Source of the DNA: Candidatus Latescibacterota bacterium
Lineage (GTDB): Bacteria; Latescibacterota; UBA2968; UBA8231
Direction of reading: 5' to 3'
NCBI GenBank assembly: GCA_022827165.1
Contig: JAJDTN010000378.1
Location: 1-14,835 of the forward strand
DNA length: 14,835 bases
Part shown: piece by piece, positions 1-6,505 of the stretch
How positions within the stretch are numbered: position 1 is the first letter of the stretch
Layout: each line of letters begins with the position of its first letter
Translations under genes and position numbers: made by a program
Notes under the pieces: generated by a model
Seen by the model: the letters and a program-made list of their open reading frames with translations, nothing else
Databases searched by the model: none
Told to the model about the DNA's origin: nothing

Positions 1-554
1 CACTCCTCGATGACGACGCCCCGCTCCTTTTCGATCTCCTCGCCGTCGAAGGTGATGCCGTGGGCCCAGTCCTCGAAGATCTGGAAGGCCTGCTCCACCA
101 CCTGCACCGAGTCGAGGGGCACGGTGAGCTTGTACACGGTCTCGTCGAAACTGGTGTGGGCGTTGAGGTCGGCCCCGGTGCGCAGCCCCACCGACTCGAG
201 GTAGGACCACAGCTCCTGCTTCTCGAAGTGGGTGGTGCCGTTGAACGCCATGTGCTCGGCGAAGTGGGCCAGCCCCTGCTCCTCGTCGGTCTCCAGGATC
301 GAGCCCACGTCGAGGGCGAGGCGCAGCTCGGCCCGGTTCTCGGGCTTGGCATTCGGCCGGATGACGTAGCGCAGGCCGTTGTCGAGGGTACCGAGGGTGA
401 CCTTGGGATCGACAGGCAGCACCGAGTCCAGGCCGTCGGAGGCCGCCTCGGGGGCGGTTCCGGAGGCGGGGGGCCGGGCGGCGCAGCCGGCGAGGGTGAG
501 ACCGGCGGCGGCGAGAAGGGGGAGGACCAGGGCGGGCAAGGGCCGGCGCGTCAT
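1..554 (-). CDS. M16 (insulinase/pitrilysin) zinc peptidase lipoprotein, 5' part only
   Basis: The first 184 residues are present; the rest lies beyond base 1. The product should be a zinc metallopeptidase of family M16, exported and lipid-anchored. The N-terminus MTRRPLPALVLPLLAAAG is a signal peptide ending in a lipobox (LAGC, Cys near residue 24). The phrase TLDNGLRYVIRPN that opens many M16 domains follows. The inverted zinc motif HFAEH (residues 97-101: ligands H97 and H101, catalytic E100) leads into MAFNGT. Near the edge, EKERGVVIEE carries E177 and E184, spaced like the ExxxxxxE pair that supplies the third zinc ligand in this family. Family members of this kind usually have two or four M16 lobes, so most of the gene is missing here. 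No clear Shine-Dalgarno precedes the ATG, but the signal peptide fixes the start. It lies 83 nt downstream of the small ORF, with a hairpin between, so it may be a separate unit. Confidence 0.93.
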   Translation of the reverse strand, partial: MTRRPLPALVLPLLAAAGLTLAGCAARPPASGTAPEAASDGLDSVLPVDPKVTLGTLDNGLRYVIRPNAKPENRAELRLALDVGSILETDEEQGLAHFAEHMAFNGTTHFEKQELWSYLESVGLRTGADLNAHTSFDETVYKLTVPLDSVQVVEQAFQIFEDWAHGITFDGEEIEKERGVVIEE

Positions 555-610
555 GGCGAATCCAGTTCGACGGGGTAGAGGCGGAAGGGAAAGCGCAGAA
601 AACTTGCCAA

Positions 611-632
611 CGATTGCGGATGCGGGCAATCG
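611..632 (-). terminator. weak stem-loop after the ether-lipid unit
   Basis: A perfect 7-bp inverted repeat (CGATTGC / GCAATCG, 8-nt loop) begins a few bases after the stop codon of the small ORF at 638. On the minus strand it is followed about ten bases later by the short run TTTTC. This looks like a weak intrinsic terminator separating the AGPS-SDR unit from the M16 gene. The stem is short and the T-run is interrupted and distant, so it could instead be an operator or a chance repeat. Confidence 0.35.
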
Positions 633-637
633 CCGGC

Positions 638-832
638 TCAGGGCAGCCTCGGTGCGATGTCGAGGGCGAGGCGCTCGAGGGAGGCCCTCCGGAGGGCCTC
701 GCGGTTCCAGCGGTGGGCGATCACCATGGCGTTGCCGGTCCAGGCTTCGGTGAACCCCGGGCGGTCGGAGAGCACAGCGCGAGGTCCTTCCCGGTCCGGT
801 GGCGGGGGGCCAATGGCAGATCCCGGGTTCAC
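638..832 (-). CDS. small hypothetical protein (64 aa), coupled to the upstream SDR
   Basis: I do not recognise this protein. Three sequence signs support translation. A GTG start overlaps the SDR stop in the arrangement GTGA. A strong Shine-Dalgarno (GGGAGG, 841-846) sits 8 nt upstream of that GTG. The second half of the frame has strongly G/C-ending codons and a sensible composition (GFTEAWTGNAMVIAHRWNRE, then an Arg/Leu-rich probable helix ending in APRLP). The first twenty or so residues are Pro/Gly-rich and less convincing, with several A- or T-ending codons. No signal peptide or membrane segment is seen. It could be a small accessory protein of the ether-lipid unit, or the decayed tail of a larger gene. 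A hairpin follows its stop directly, which fits a true 3' end. Confidence 0.5.
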   Translation of the reverse strand: MNPGSAIGPPPPDREGPRAVLSDRPGFTEAWTGNAMVIAHRWNREALRRASLERLALDIAPRLP

Positions 833-1683
833 GGTCGCTGCCTCCCGTCTTCGGTGCCGGTGTCCGCAGCCCCGCCCACGGCCTCGCCCCCCTGGCGGTC
901 CACGGCCCGGCGCACGATCGCCTCCGACAGCCGCGGCCGCAGGGCGCGGATGGCGAGGAGGGCCTTCAGCTTCCAGGGCATCACCAGCTCGCGGCGGCGC
1001 TCCTTCACCGACCGCAGGACGGCGCCGCAGGTCTCCTCGAGGCCGATGGCGTCCCGGCTCGGCCGGCGGCGGCCCTCGCCGAAGGGCCGGCCGTCGGCGG
1101 CCAGGGCCTGCCCCCGCAGCTCGGTGCCGCCGAGCCAGTGGAGGACCACGGTGAGGACGTTGACGCCGCTGCCCTCCAGCTCCATGCGCAGGGCGTCGCA
1201 GAACCCCTGCAGGGCGTGCTTGGAGGCCGAGTACCCGGTGTGCTGCGGCACCCCGACGCGGCCCTGGATCGACGAGATCGCCACGAACTGCCCGCGGCTC
1301 TCCTTCAGGTGGGGCAGCGCCGGGTGGACGCAGTGCACGGCGCCGAGGTAGTTGACCTCCATGAGCCGGCGGAACAGGGACAGGTCGCGCACCTCCTCGA
1401 AGGGCGCCCACATGCTCACTCCGGCGTTGGCGACGAGGCAGTCGATGCCGCCGTGGGCGGCGACGGCCGCCTCCACGAGCCGCTCCCCGTCGGCGGCGAC
1501 GGTGACGTCCCCCTTCACCGTCTCCACCTCGGCGGCGCCGCAGGCCTCGGCGACCTGCGCCAGCCTCTCCGCCCGCCGGGCCATCAGGGTCAGGCGGGCG
1601 CCGTCCCGGGCGAAGGCCGCGGCCAGGGCCGCTCCCAGACCGGAAGAGGCGCCGGTGATGACGACCGAGGGTTCCCGGGGCAC
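829..1683 (-). CDS. short-chain dehydrogenase, DHRS7B/11beta-HSD-like; candidate alkyl-DHAP reductase
   Basis: A 284-residue NAD(P)-dependent classical SDR. Visible motifs are the dinucleotide-binding TGASSGLG (10-17), NAG (86-88), N111, the catalytic Ser in VAISSIQG (S138) and YSASK (Y151, K155). The VAISSIQG block and the C-terminal tail with VMPWKLKALL resemble the DHRS7/11beta-HSD1-like group. DHRS7B (PexRAP) of that group is the acyl/alkyl-DHAP reductase that follows AGPS in ether-lipid synthesis. The gene starts with GTG 8 nt after the AGPS stop, so the two are almost certainly co-transcribed. That context suggests reduction of 1-alkyl-DHAP to 1-alkyl-glycerol-3-phosphate, which is inference from family and neighbour. 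The usual Pro-Gly after the active site is replaced by LHWLGGTE. The frame is open far upstream, but that part is a shadow of AGPS. The GTG is chosen because the Rossmann strand begins right after it; no clear Shine-Dalgarno is visible. Confidence 0.9.
   Translation of the reverse strand: MPREPSVVITGASSGLGAALAAAFARDGARLTLMARRAERLAQVAEACGAAEVETVKGDVTVAADGERLVEAAVAAHGGIDCLVANAGVSMWAPFEEVRDLSLFRRLMEVNYLGAVHCVHPALPHLKESRGQFVAISSIQGRVGVPQHTGYSASKHALQGFCDALRMELEGSGVNVLTVVLHWLGGTELRGQALAADGRPFGEGRRRPSRDAIGLEETCGAVLRSVKERRRELVMPWKLKALLAIRALRPRLSEAIVRRAVDRQGGEAVGGAADTGTEDGRQRP
841..846 (-). promoter_or_regulatory. Shine-Dalgarno for the small ORF
   Basis: GGGAGG on the minus strand, inside the last codons of the SDR and 8 nt before the GTG at 832. 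This site is the main reason to treat the 64-residue ORF as a real, translationally coupled gene. Confidence 0.5.
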
Positions 1684-1691
1684 CGGGCGGC

Positions 1692-3539
1692 TCAGCGGTC
1701 GGCGGCGAGGGCGCCGTTGGCGATGCCGAAGACGTCGTCCGGATCCATGGCCCGCTTGGTCTCGCGCAGGATCCTCAGGCTGGCCTCGGTCTGGACCTCG
1801 GGAAGGAAGGCGGCGCGGATCTTGCCGACACCGTGGTGGTGGGACAGGGACCCGCCGTGGTCGAGGATCGCCTGCCGCAGGCTCGCCTCCACGTCGTGGT
1901 AGACGCGGTCGGGCGCCTCCAGGCCCTTGCCGCTGAAGCCCATGGTGAAGTAGATGCACACCCCGGTGTGATAGGTCTGGGTGATGCGGTAGGACAGGTA
2001 GGGAGTCCCGCGCACGCCGTGGCCGCGGCACTGCTCGGCGAGCTTCTCCTCCACGGCGCCGGTCACGTCGTGGATGCGGTCCCAGGGCACCGAGGTCTCG
2101 AAGGTCTCGCCCATGATGTGGAACTGGTTGAGGAAGTCGCGGATGTAGGCGATGGCGAAGGTGAGCATGTAGCCGCGGCGGCCGTTGTGGGAGCCGCCGC
2201 TGACCCCGCCGAACCTCTTGGCCAGGGAGAAGATGATCCTCCGCTGCCAGGCCAGCTCGCGGCGGGTGCCCTCCATGACGATGGTGCACGCCGCCAGCTT
2301 TCGCAGGTCGAAGCCCTTCACCCGTTGGAGGACGAAACGCTGCACCGCCGTCTTGACGCGGGTCACGGCCGACGGCGCCGGCTTCAGGGCCTGGCCGAAG
2401 CGGAACTCGGTGTTGTTCACCAGCCGGATGCTCGCCGGCAGGGCCCCCTCCCGGCGCAGGGCCTTCAGGTAGCGGACCCCGTGGTCGAGGGAGGGGAAGA
2501 CCAGCGAGCCGTACTCGCGCGCCTCGGGCCGCGGGTGGATCTTGATCACCGCCTTGGTGATCAGGCCGAGGTTGCCCTCGCAGCCGAAGAGCCACAGGCG
2601 CGGCGCCACCCCGATCGAGTTGCGCGGCGTCGCCCGCCGGGACTCGACCTCCCCCGCCGGGGTCACCAGGGTCGCCTCGACGACGATCTCCTCGATGTTG
2701 CCGTAGCGGTTCTTCTTCATGCCGCTGGCGTTGGTGGCGATCCAGCCGCCGAGGGTGGAGAGCTCGACGCTGTCGGGGTCGTGCCCCGTGGTGTAGCCGC
2801 GCTCTCCGAGTAGGCGCTCCAGCTCCTTGCCGGTGATCCCGGCCTCGACGCAGGCCTGCAGGTTGTCCTCGTCCAGCCACAGAATGCGGTTCATGCGGCT
2901 CATGTCGACGGAGGCGATGGGGCGCTCCTCCCCCGGCGGCAGGGAGAGGGCGCCGCTGACGTTGGTGCCGCCCCCGTAGGGCACCAGGCAGACGCCGTGC
3001 TCCGCCGCCAGGCTCACCAGTTGCCGCGCCTCCTCCTCGCTCTCGGGGAAGACCACGAGGTCGGCGACGCGCGGCAGGCTGCCGATGTAGAGGAGGCGGT
3101 AGATCTCGTCGACGCTGAGCTGGCCGTGGCTGTGGGTGAGGCGGGTCTCGTCGTCGGCGGCGAGGCGATCCTCGCCCAGCCGCTGCCGGCAGGCGCCGAG
3201 GAAGGCCTCGCAGGGGCGGCCCGGAGGCAGGGGGCCGCGCTCGACCTCGGGCATCATCTCCCCGGGCGTGATCGGCACGCCGAGAACCTCCTCGGCGAAG
3301 GGGACGAAGAACGGCAGGCTGTACCCGGCCAGCGGGTAGCGCGAGCCGGTGACGCGGACGCTGCGCGGGCCGTCGAACTCGAAGCGGGTGTCGGCGTAGC
3401 CCCACTTGTGCAGGCGGCGTTGGCCCTCGGACTCGTCGTAGGAGCTGTCGAGGTGGCCGGCGCTCCCCCGCCGGCTGCGCAGAGCGACGAGGGCGGCGAG
3501 GACGACGACGGCGGCGGCGATGAGGAGGGCTTCGTTCAT
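1692..3539 (-). CDS. agpS: alkyldihydroxyacetonephosphate synthase (AGPS-like FAD enzyme), membrane-anchored
   Basis: A 615-residue FAD enzyme of the VAO/PCMH fold. AGPS exchanges the acyl chain of acyl-DHAP for a fatty alcohol, making the ether bond of ether lipids. The match to AGPS is specific across the whole length: PYGGGTNVSG (FAD pyrophosphate loop, 187-196), ASGMKKNRYGNIEE (271-284), ASIRL with R372 (equivalent to the Arg mutated in human RCDP3), RRGYMLTF and AYIRDF, YRITQTY (R518), CIYF (Y530) and the triple-His loop SLSHHHGVGK (H567-H569). An N-terminal hydrophobic segment (about 3-20) followed by RSRRG should anchor the enzyme to the inner membrane with the catalytic part in the cytoplasm. 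The eukaryotic enzyme has a peroxisomal targeting signal instead. A GAAGG ribosome site at 3548-3552 and a candidate promoter lie upstream. It heads the unit with the SDR and the small ORF. Confidence in the family is very high; the product has not been shown here. Confidence 0.96.
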   Translation of the reverse strand: MNEALLIAAAVVVLAALVALRSRRGSAGHLDSSYDESEGQRRLHKWGYADTRFEFDGPRSVRVTGSRYPLAGYSLPFFVPFAEEVLGVPITPGEMMPEVERGPLPPGRPCEAFLGACRQRLGEDRLAADDETRLTHSHGQLSVDEIYRLLYIGSLPRVADLVVFPESEEEARQLVSLAAEHGVCLVPYGGGTNVSGALSLPPGEERPIASVDMSRMNRILWLDEDNLQACVEAGITGKELERLLGERGYTTGHDPDSVELSTLGGWIATNASGMKKNRYGNIEEIVVEATLVTPAGEVESRRATPRNSIGVAPRLWLFGCEGNLGLITKAVIKIHPRPEAREYGSLVFPSLDHGVRYLKALRREGALPASIRLVNNTEFRFGQALKPAPSAVTRVKTAVQRFVLQRVKGFDLRKLAACTIVMEGTRRELAWQRRIIFSLAKRFGGVSGGSHNGRRGYMLTFAIAYIRDFLNQFHIMGETFETSVPWDRIHDVTGAVEEKLAEQCRGHGVRGTPYLSYRITQTYHTGVCIYFTMGFSGKGLEAPDRVYHDVEASLRQAILDHGGSLSHHHGVGKIRAAFLPEVQTEASLRILRETKRAMDPDDVFGIANGALAADR

Positions 3540-3563
3540 GCAGGATGCCTTCGGCGGTCAGGG

Positions 3564-3592
3564 AGCTAACGTCATGCCGCCGGGGCCGTCAA
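3564..3592 (-). promoter_or_regulatory. candidate sigma70-type promoter for the AGPS unit
   Basis: On the minus strand a near-consensus -35 TTGACG (3587-3592) is followed after 17 bp by TTAGCT (3564-3569), a poor -10. Transcription would begin near 3557, leaving a leader of about 18 nt that contains GAAGG before the ATG at 3539. The -35 is convincing and the -10 is not. Confidence 0.4.
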
Positions 3593-3677
3593 CCAGCCGT
3601 CAGGTGTGGACGCCGTGCGCCCCGGGGTTCTGCCTTACCTTCTCCCGCCCGCAAGACAGGGTCCAACCGAAACCGCC

Positions 3678-3685
3678 GAGGAGAA
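3678..3685 (+). promoter_or_regulatory. Shine-Dalgarno deciding the RraA-like start
   Basis: GAGGAGAA lies 4 nt before the ATG at 3690. The reading frame stays open back to 3606, but the extra 28 residues have no family match and no ribosome site, so the later ATG is preferred. Confidence 0.65.
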
Positions 3686-3689
3686 CGAG

Positions 3690-4436
3690 ATGGCCGACAC
3701 CCACACCCCCGACATCGAGCGCCCGCCAGCGGAGATCATCGACGGGCTCCGCCACATCGGCTCGGCCACCGCCGCCGGCGAGCTCAAGCGCCTCGGCATC
3801 CAGAACCCGCACGTCCTCGGGCCCGTGCCCTTCACCCCCGGCCGGAGCGTCGTCGGCCCGGCCCTCACCCTGCAGTTCATGCCCCAGCGGGAGGACGTGT
3901 ACGACCAGGACGAGTACGCCGACCCGGAGTCGCAGCTGCACCGGCACGTGCTCTACCACGCGCGGCCCGGCGACGTGGTCTGCGTCGACGCCCGGGGCGA
4001 CATGAAGAGCGGCGTCTTCGGCAACATGATGCTCACCTTCTTCCAGGGCCGCGGCGGCGCCGGCGTCGTCGTCGACGGCTGCATCCGCGACTACCCCATC
4101 GTGCAGCGGGACCTCGACCTGGGCCTGTGGCTGCGGGGGGTGACGCCGAACTTCCACACCCAGACCAGCATCTTCCCCTACGCGGTGAACGTGCCCGTCG
4201 CCCTCAACGACAGCCTGGTCCTGCCCGGGGACATCATCGTCGCCGACGACGACGGCGTCGTGGCGGTGCCGGCGAAGCTGGCCGCCGAGCTGGTGGAGGC
4301 GGCGGGCTCCCACGCCGAGTGGGAGGAGTTCAGCCGCCTGCGGCTGCTCGAGGGCGGCCACCTGAGGAAGTACTACCCCCTGTCGGAGGAGGCGCGGCCC
4401 GAGTACGAGGCCTGGAAGAAGGAGCAGGAGGGCTGA
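3690..4436 (+). CDS. RraA-like / HMG-CHA aldolase family protein
   Basis: A 248-residue cytoplasmic protein of the RraA fold, the family once labelled 'dimethylmenaquinone methyltransferase'. Members include the RNase E regulator RraA and class II 4-hydroxy-4-methyl-2-oxoglutarate / 4-carboxy-4-hydroxy-2-oxoadipate aldolases. Visible family marks are SATAAGELKRLG near the start, RPGDVVCVD (92-100), GNMM (111-114), GAGVVVDGCIRD with R133-D134, and PGDIIVADDDGVVAVP (179-194). It is longer than E. coli RraA (about 160 residues), with a charged C-terminal helical tail. The acidic residue often found three positions after the Asp pair in the aldolases is absent (RDYPIV), so catalysis by the known mechanism is uncertain. 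Neighbours are a DUF6785-type transporter, converging with a 6-nt gap, and sugar-acid genes further right. An aldolase or decarboxylase role on a keto-acid from uronate breakdown is possible; an RNA-turnover role seems less likely. That choice is inference. Confidence 0.9.
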   Translation: MADTHTPDIERPPAEIIDGLRHIGSATAAGELKRLGIQNPHVLGPVPFTPGRSVVGPALTLQFMPQREDVYDQDEYADPESQLHRHVLYHARPGDVVCVDARGDMKSGVFGNMMLTFFQGRGGAGVVVDGCIRDYPIVQRDLDLGLWLRGVTPNFHTQTSIFPYAVNVPVALNDSLVLPGDIIVADDDGVVAVPAKLAAELVEAAGSHAEWEEFSRLRLLEGGHLRKYYPLSEEARPEYEAWKKEQEG

Positions 4437-4442
4437 GGGGCG

Positions 4443-6389
4443 TCAGACGTTGAAGAGGCTGTTGCCCTGGGCCCCCGTGGCCAGATCGATCATCAGCCAC
4501 ATGGAGAGGGCCACGAACTCCCCGAGGATGAAGCCGAGGAAGAACGGCCGCACCCGCAGCAGCAGGCGGGGGCCGCCGTAGCGGATCATCACCGCCTTCA
4601 GCAGCCACACGACGAACATGCTGAACCACATGTGGCGGGTGAGGGCCATCTGCGAGACGGCCAGCCCCAGGGGGTGGATGGGAAAGCCCAGGAAGTGGGC
4701 GCGGATCCAGTAGAGGCCGAGCATGCCGGCGCCGCCCAGCCCCATCAGCCCCAGGCCCGCCACGTCGACGGCGGCCGGCTCGCGCACGTAGCCGGCGGCG
4801 AAATCGACGATGTACCGGGGAGCGCGGATGAAGAACCAGCTGTTGGCGTTGTGGGCGCCGCTCTCGTAGGCGAAGTAGAGGGTCGACCCGATCGACGCCA
4901 CGAGGGCGAGCACCACCGCCAGCACCGTGCTCCCCAGGACCAGGGCCTTGCCCCGGATCGAGGCCGTCAGCTTGAGGCCGTTGGCGGCGGCGGCCATGAC
5001 GAAGGTGCGCACGTCGCTCATCCAGACCTGCCCGTAGCCCAGGACGCCGATCGTCCCGGCCGGGCCCAGGTGGGCGGTGCCGACCATGGAACGCAGCACC
5101 GTGGGCGTGGGAAGCTGCGCCCGCGTCCGGGCCAGCCCGGCCTCGCAGAGGATGCGGGTGATCCCCAGGAAGGTGACTGTCATCACCAGGACGAAGGCCG
5201 CCCCCGCCCAGAGGGGCACGCCCGCGGCGGTGAACCATCCCGTCATCAGCACCAGCCCCAGGATCAGCTGCACGTAGACGCTGCGCATGGACATGGCGTC
5301 CCCGGCCGAGGAGGTCGACGAGCGCCAGGCGGCCCTCCAGCTGCCGCGCAGATGCCCCCGCGCCGTCCACAGGGTATAGCCGACCAGGGCCATGAGGGCG
5401 CCGAACTGGACGTAGGAGAAGATCGGACCGCCGTCGCGCTGGGCGTAGAAGTCGAGCGTCACGCTCCGGGTGATGCCGACCTGGGAGAACACGCCGGAGA
5501 CGGCGTAGCCCACCAGGTAGAACAGCCAGACGCTCAGGGCCACCTCCTGGTGCACCAGGTAGGCGAAGCCCATCATGGAGAAGGTCAGGTTCAACCACAG
5601 GGCGGGCATGTCGTGGAAGAGGTTGATGTGAGTGCTCAGATAGAAATTCGGCACGAAGTGGTGATAGAAGTGGAGGCCGTTCATGCCGGTGATGGTGAAG
5701 GGCACGGAGAAGCCCAGCCACATGACCGGATTGCGGAAGAAGGCGTTCAGGGCCCGGCCCTCCTCCTGGGAGGTCATGACCAGGGGCACCTGCGCCAGGG
5801 GGTAGGCGAGGCGCTCGTGCTCGATCCACTGGCGGCTGAAGAGCACGGCCAGGGAGATCATGACCAGGTAGAGGCCGACGATCACGGGCATCCACGCCAG
5901 CAGCGGCTTCGCCCAGGCCCCCCACGGGATCGACTCGCCCTCGGAGAGGCCCTCGTAGAAGCCGAGGATCACGTCTTCCCCCTGCAGCCGCAGCCAGTGG
6001 GGAACGTAGGGCAGGATGTCGCGGGCCCACTCGTTCTCCGGCGAGGCGAGGTAATCCATGGCCGGCACCAGGGGCACCAACTGCAGGGTGAGCCCCATGG
6101 TGCAGATCGAGCAGGCGATGGCCGCCATCAGGTAGGTGATGGACAGCTCCCCCGAGGACAGGGACAGGACCGGCAGGAAGGCGCGCAGCAGGCCGTTGAG
6201 GAAGAAGGCGGCGAAGAACAGGACGGCGATCGCCGCCCCCGTGGAGAAGTCGATGGTCAGGCAGGACCCGCGCAGGACGAGCAGGTTGTAGGGCCCCCAG
6301 GCGGCGATGAGGACGCACATCGCCGAGCCGGCGATCAGGGTGCGCGGCGCCCGCACCGGACCGGCGCCGGCGGCGGAGTGCTGCGTCAT
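4443..6389 (-). CDS. polytopic membrane transporter, DUF6785/DUF6784 (OPT-like) family, copy 1
   Basis: A 648-residue inner-membrane protein with roughly 13-16 hydrophobic segments and no signal peptide cleavage site. I recognise it as the DUF6785 (N-terminal) plus DUF6784 (C-terminal) type, distantly like oligopeptide-transporter (OPT) carriers; no substrate is established. Conserved marks shared with the second copy in this window are ASPENEW (115-121), QWIEHERLAYPL (187-198), RILCEAGL (412-419), PFFLGFILGEF (615-625) and the C-terminal GNSLFN. A GAGGA ribosome site (6396-6400) sits 6 nt before the ATG, and a good promoter lies just upstream. It converges on the RraA-like gene with 6 nt between stops, too short for a strong terminator. 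Location beside carbohydrate genes suggests import of a sugar acid or oligosaccharide. Direction and coupling ion cannot be read from the sequence. Confidence 0.88.
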   Translation of the reverse strand: MTQHSAAGAGPVRAPRTLIAGSAMCVLIAAWGPYNLLVLRGSCLTIDFSTGAAIAVLFFAAFFLNGLLRAFLPVLSLSSGELSITYLMAAIACSICTMGLTLQLVPLVPAMDYLASPENEWARDILPYVPHWLRLQGEDVILGFYEGLSEGESIPWGAWAKPLLAWMPVIVGLYLVMISLAVLFSRQWIEHERLAYPLAQVPLVMTSQEEGRALNAFFRNPVMWLGFSVPFTITGMNGLHFYHHFVPNFYLSTHINLFHDMPALWLNLTFSMMGFAYLVHQEVALSVWLFYLVGYAVSGVFSQVGITRSVTLDFYAQRDGGPIFSYVQFGALMALVGYTLWTARGHLRGSWRAAWRSSTSSAGDAMSMRSVYVQLILGLVLMTGWFTAAGVPLWAGAAFVLVMTVTFLGITRILCEAGLARTRAQLPTPTVLRSMVGTAHLGPAGTIGVLGYGQVWMSDVRTFVMAAAANGLKLTASIRGKALVLGSTVLAVVLALVASIGSTLYFAYESGAHNANSWFFIRAPRYIVDFAAGYVREPAAVDVAGLGLMGLGGAGMLGLYWIRAHFLGFPIHPLGLAVSQMALTRHMWFSMFVVWLLKAVMIRYGGPRLLLRVRPFFLGFILGEFVALSMWLMIDLATGAQGNSLFNV

Positions 6390-6416
6390 CGGATGTCCTC
6401 GTCCATGGGGCTCATC

Positions 6417-6445
6417 ATCTTACCCCGCGGCGAGAACTCCCTCAA
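6417..6445 (-). promoter_or_regulatory. sigma70-type promoter for transporter copy 1
   Basis: On the minus strand, TTGAGG (6440-6445) and TAAGAT (6417-6422) are separated by exactly 17 bp, four of six consensus bases in each box. The expected start near 6410 gives a leader of about 21 nt containing the GAGGA ribosome site. This is the most convincing promoter in the window. Confidence 0.55.
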
Positions 6446-6468
6446 GGAGAAGGCCCCTCTTTCCTTGC

Positions 6469-6497
6469 TTGACATTCCCGGGGAACGTGGCTATCGA
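6469..6497 (+). promoter_or_regulatory. sigma70-type promoter for the vWA lipoprotein, possibly leaderless
   Basis: A perfect -35 TTGACA (6469-6474), 17 bp, then TATCGA (6492-6497). Only 8 nt separate this -10 from the ATG at 6506, so transcription from it would start at or within a few bases of the ATG. The promoter stands back to back with that of transporter copy 1; their -35 boxes are 23 bp apart. Confidence 0.45.
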
Positions 6498-6505
6498 AGA
6501 GCACG

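Noticed and set aside
829..3405. An 858-codon open minus-strand frame that contains the DHRS7-like SDR at its end
   Set aside because: Upstream of 1683 it overlaps the AGPS gene in another frame and is Arg/Pro/Gly-rich nonsense. AGPS motifs show which frame is real, so this is not an SDR fusion.
3593..3689. A plus-strand promoter for the RraA-like gene
   Set aside because: TGGACG followed by CTTACC is separated by 21 bp and matches poorly, so I do not call it.
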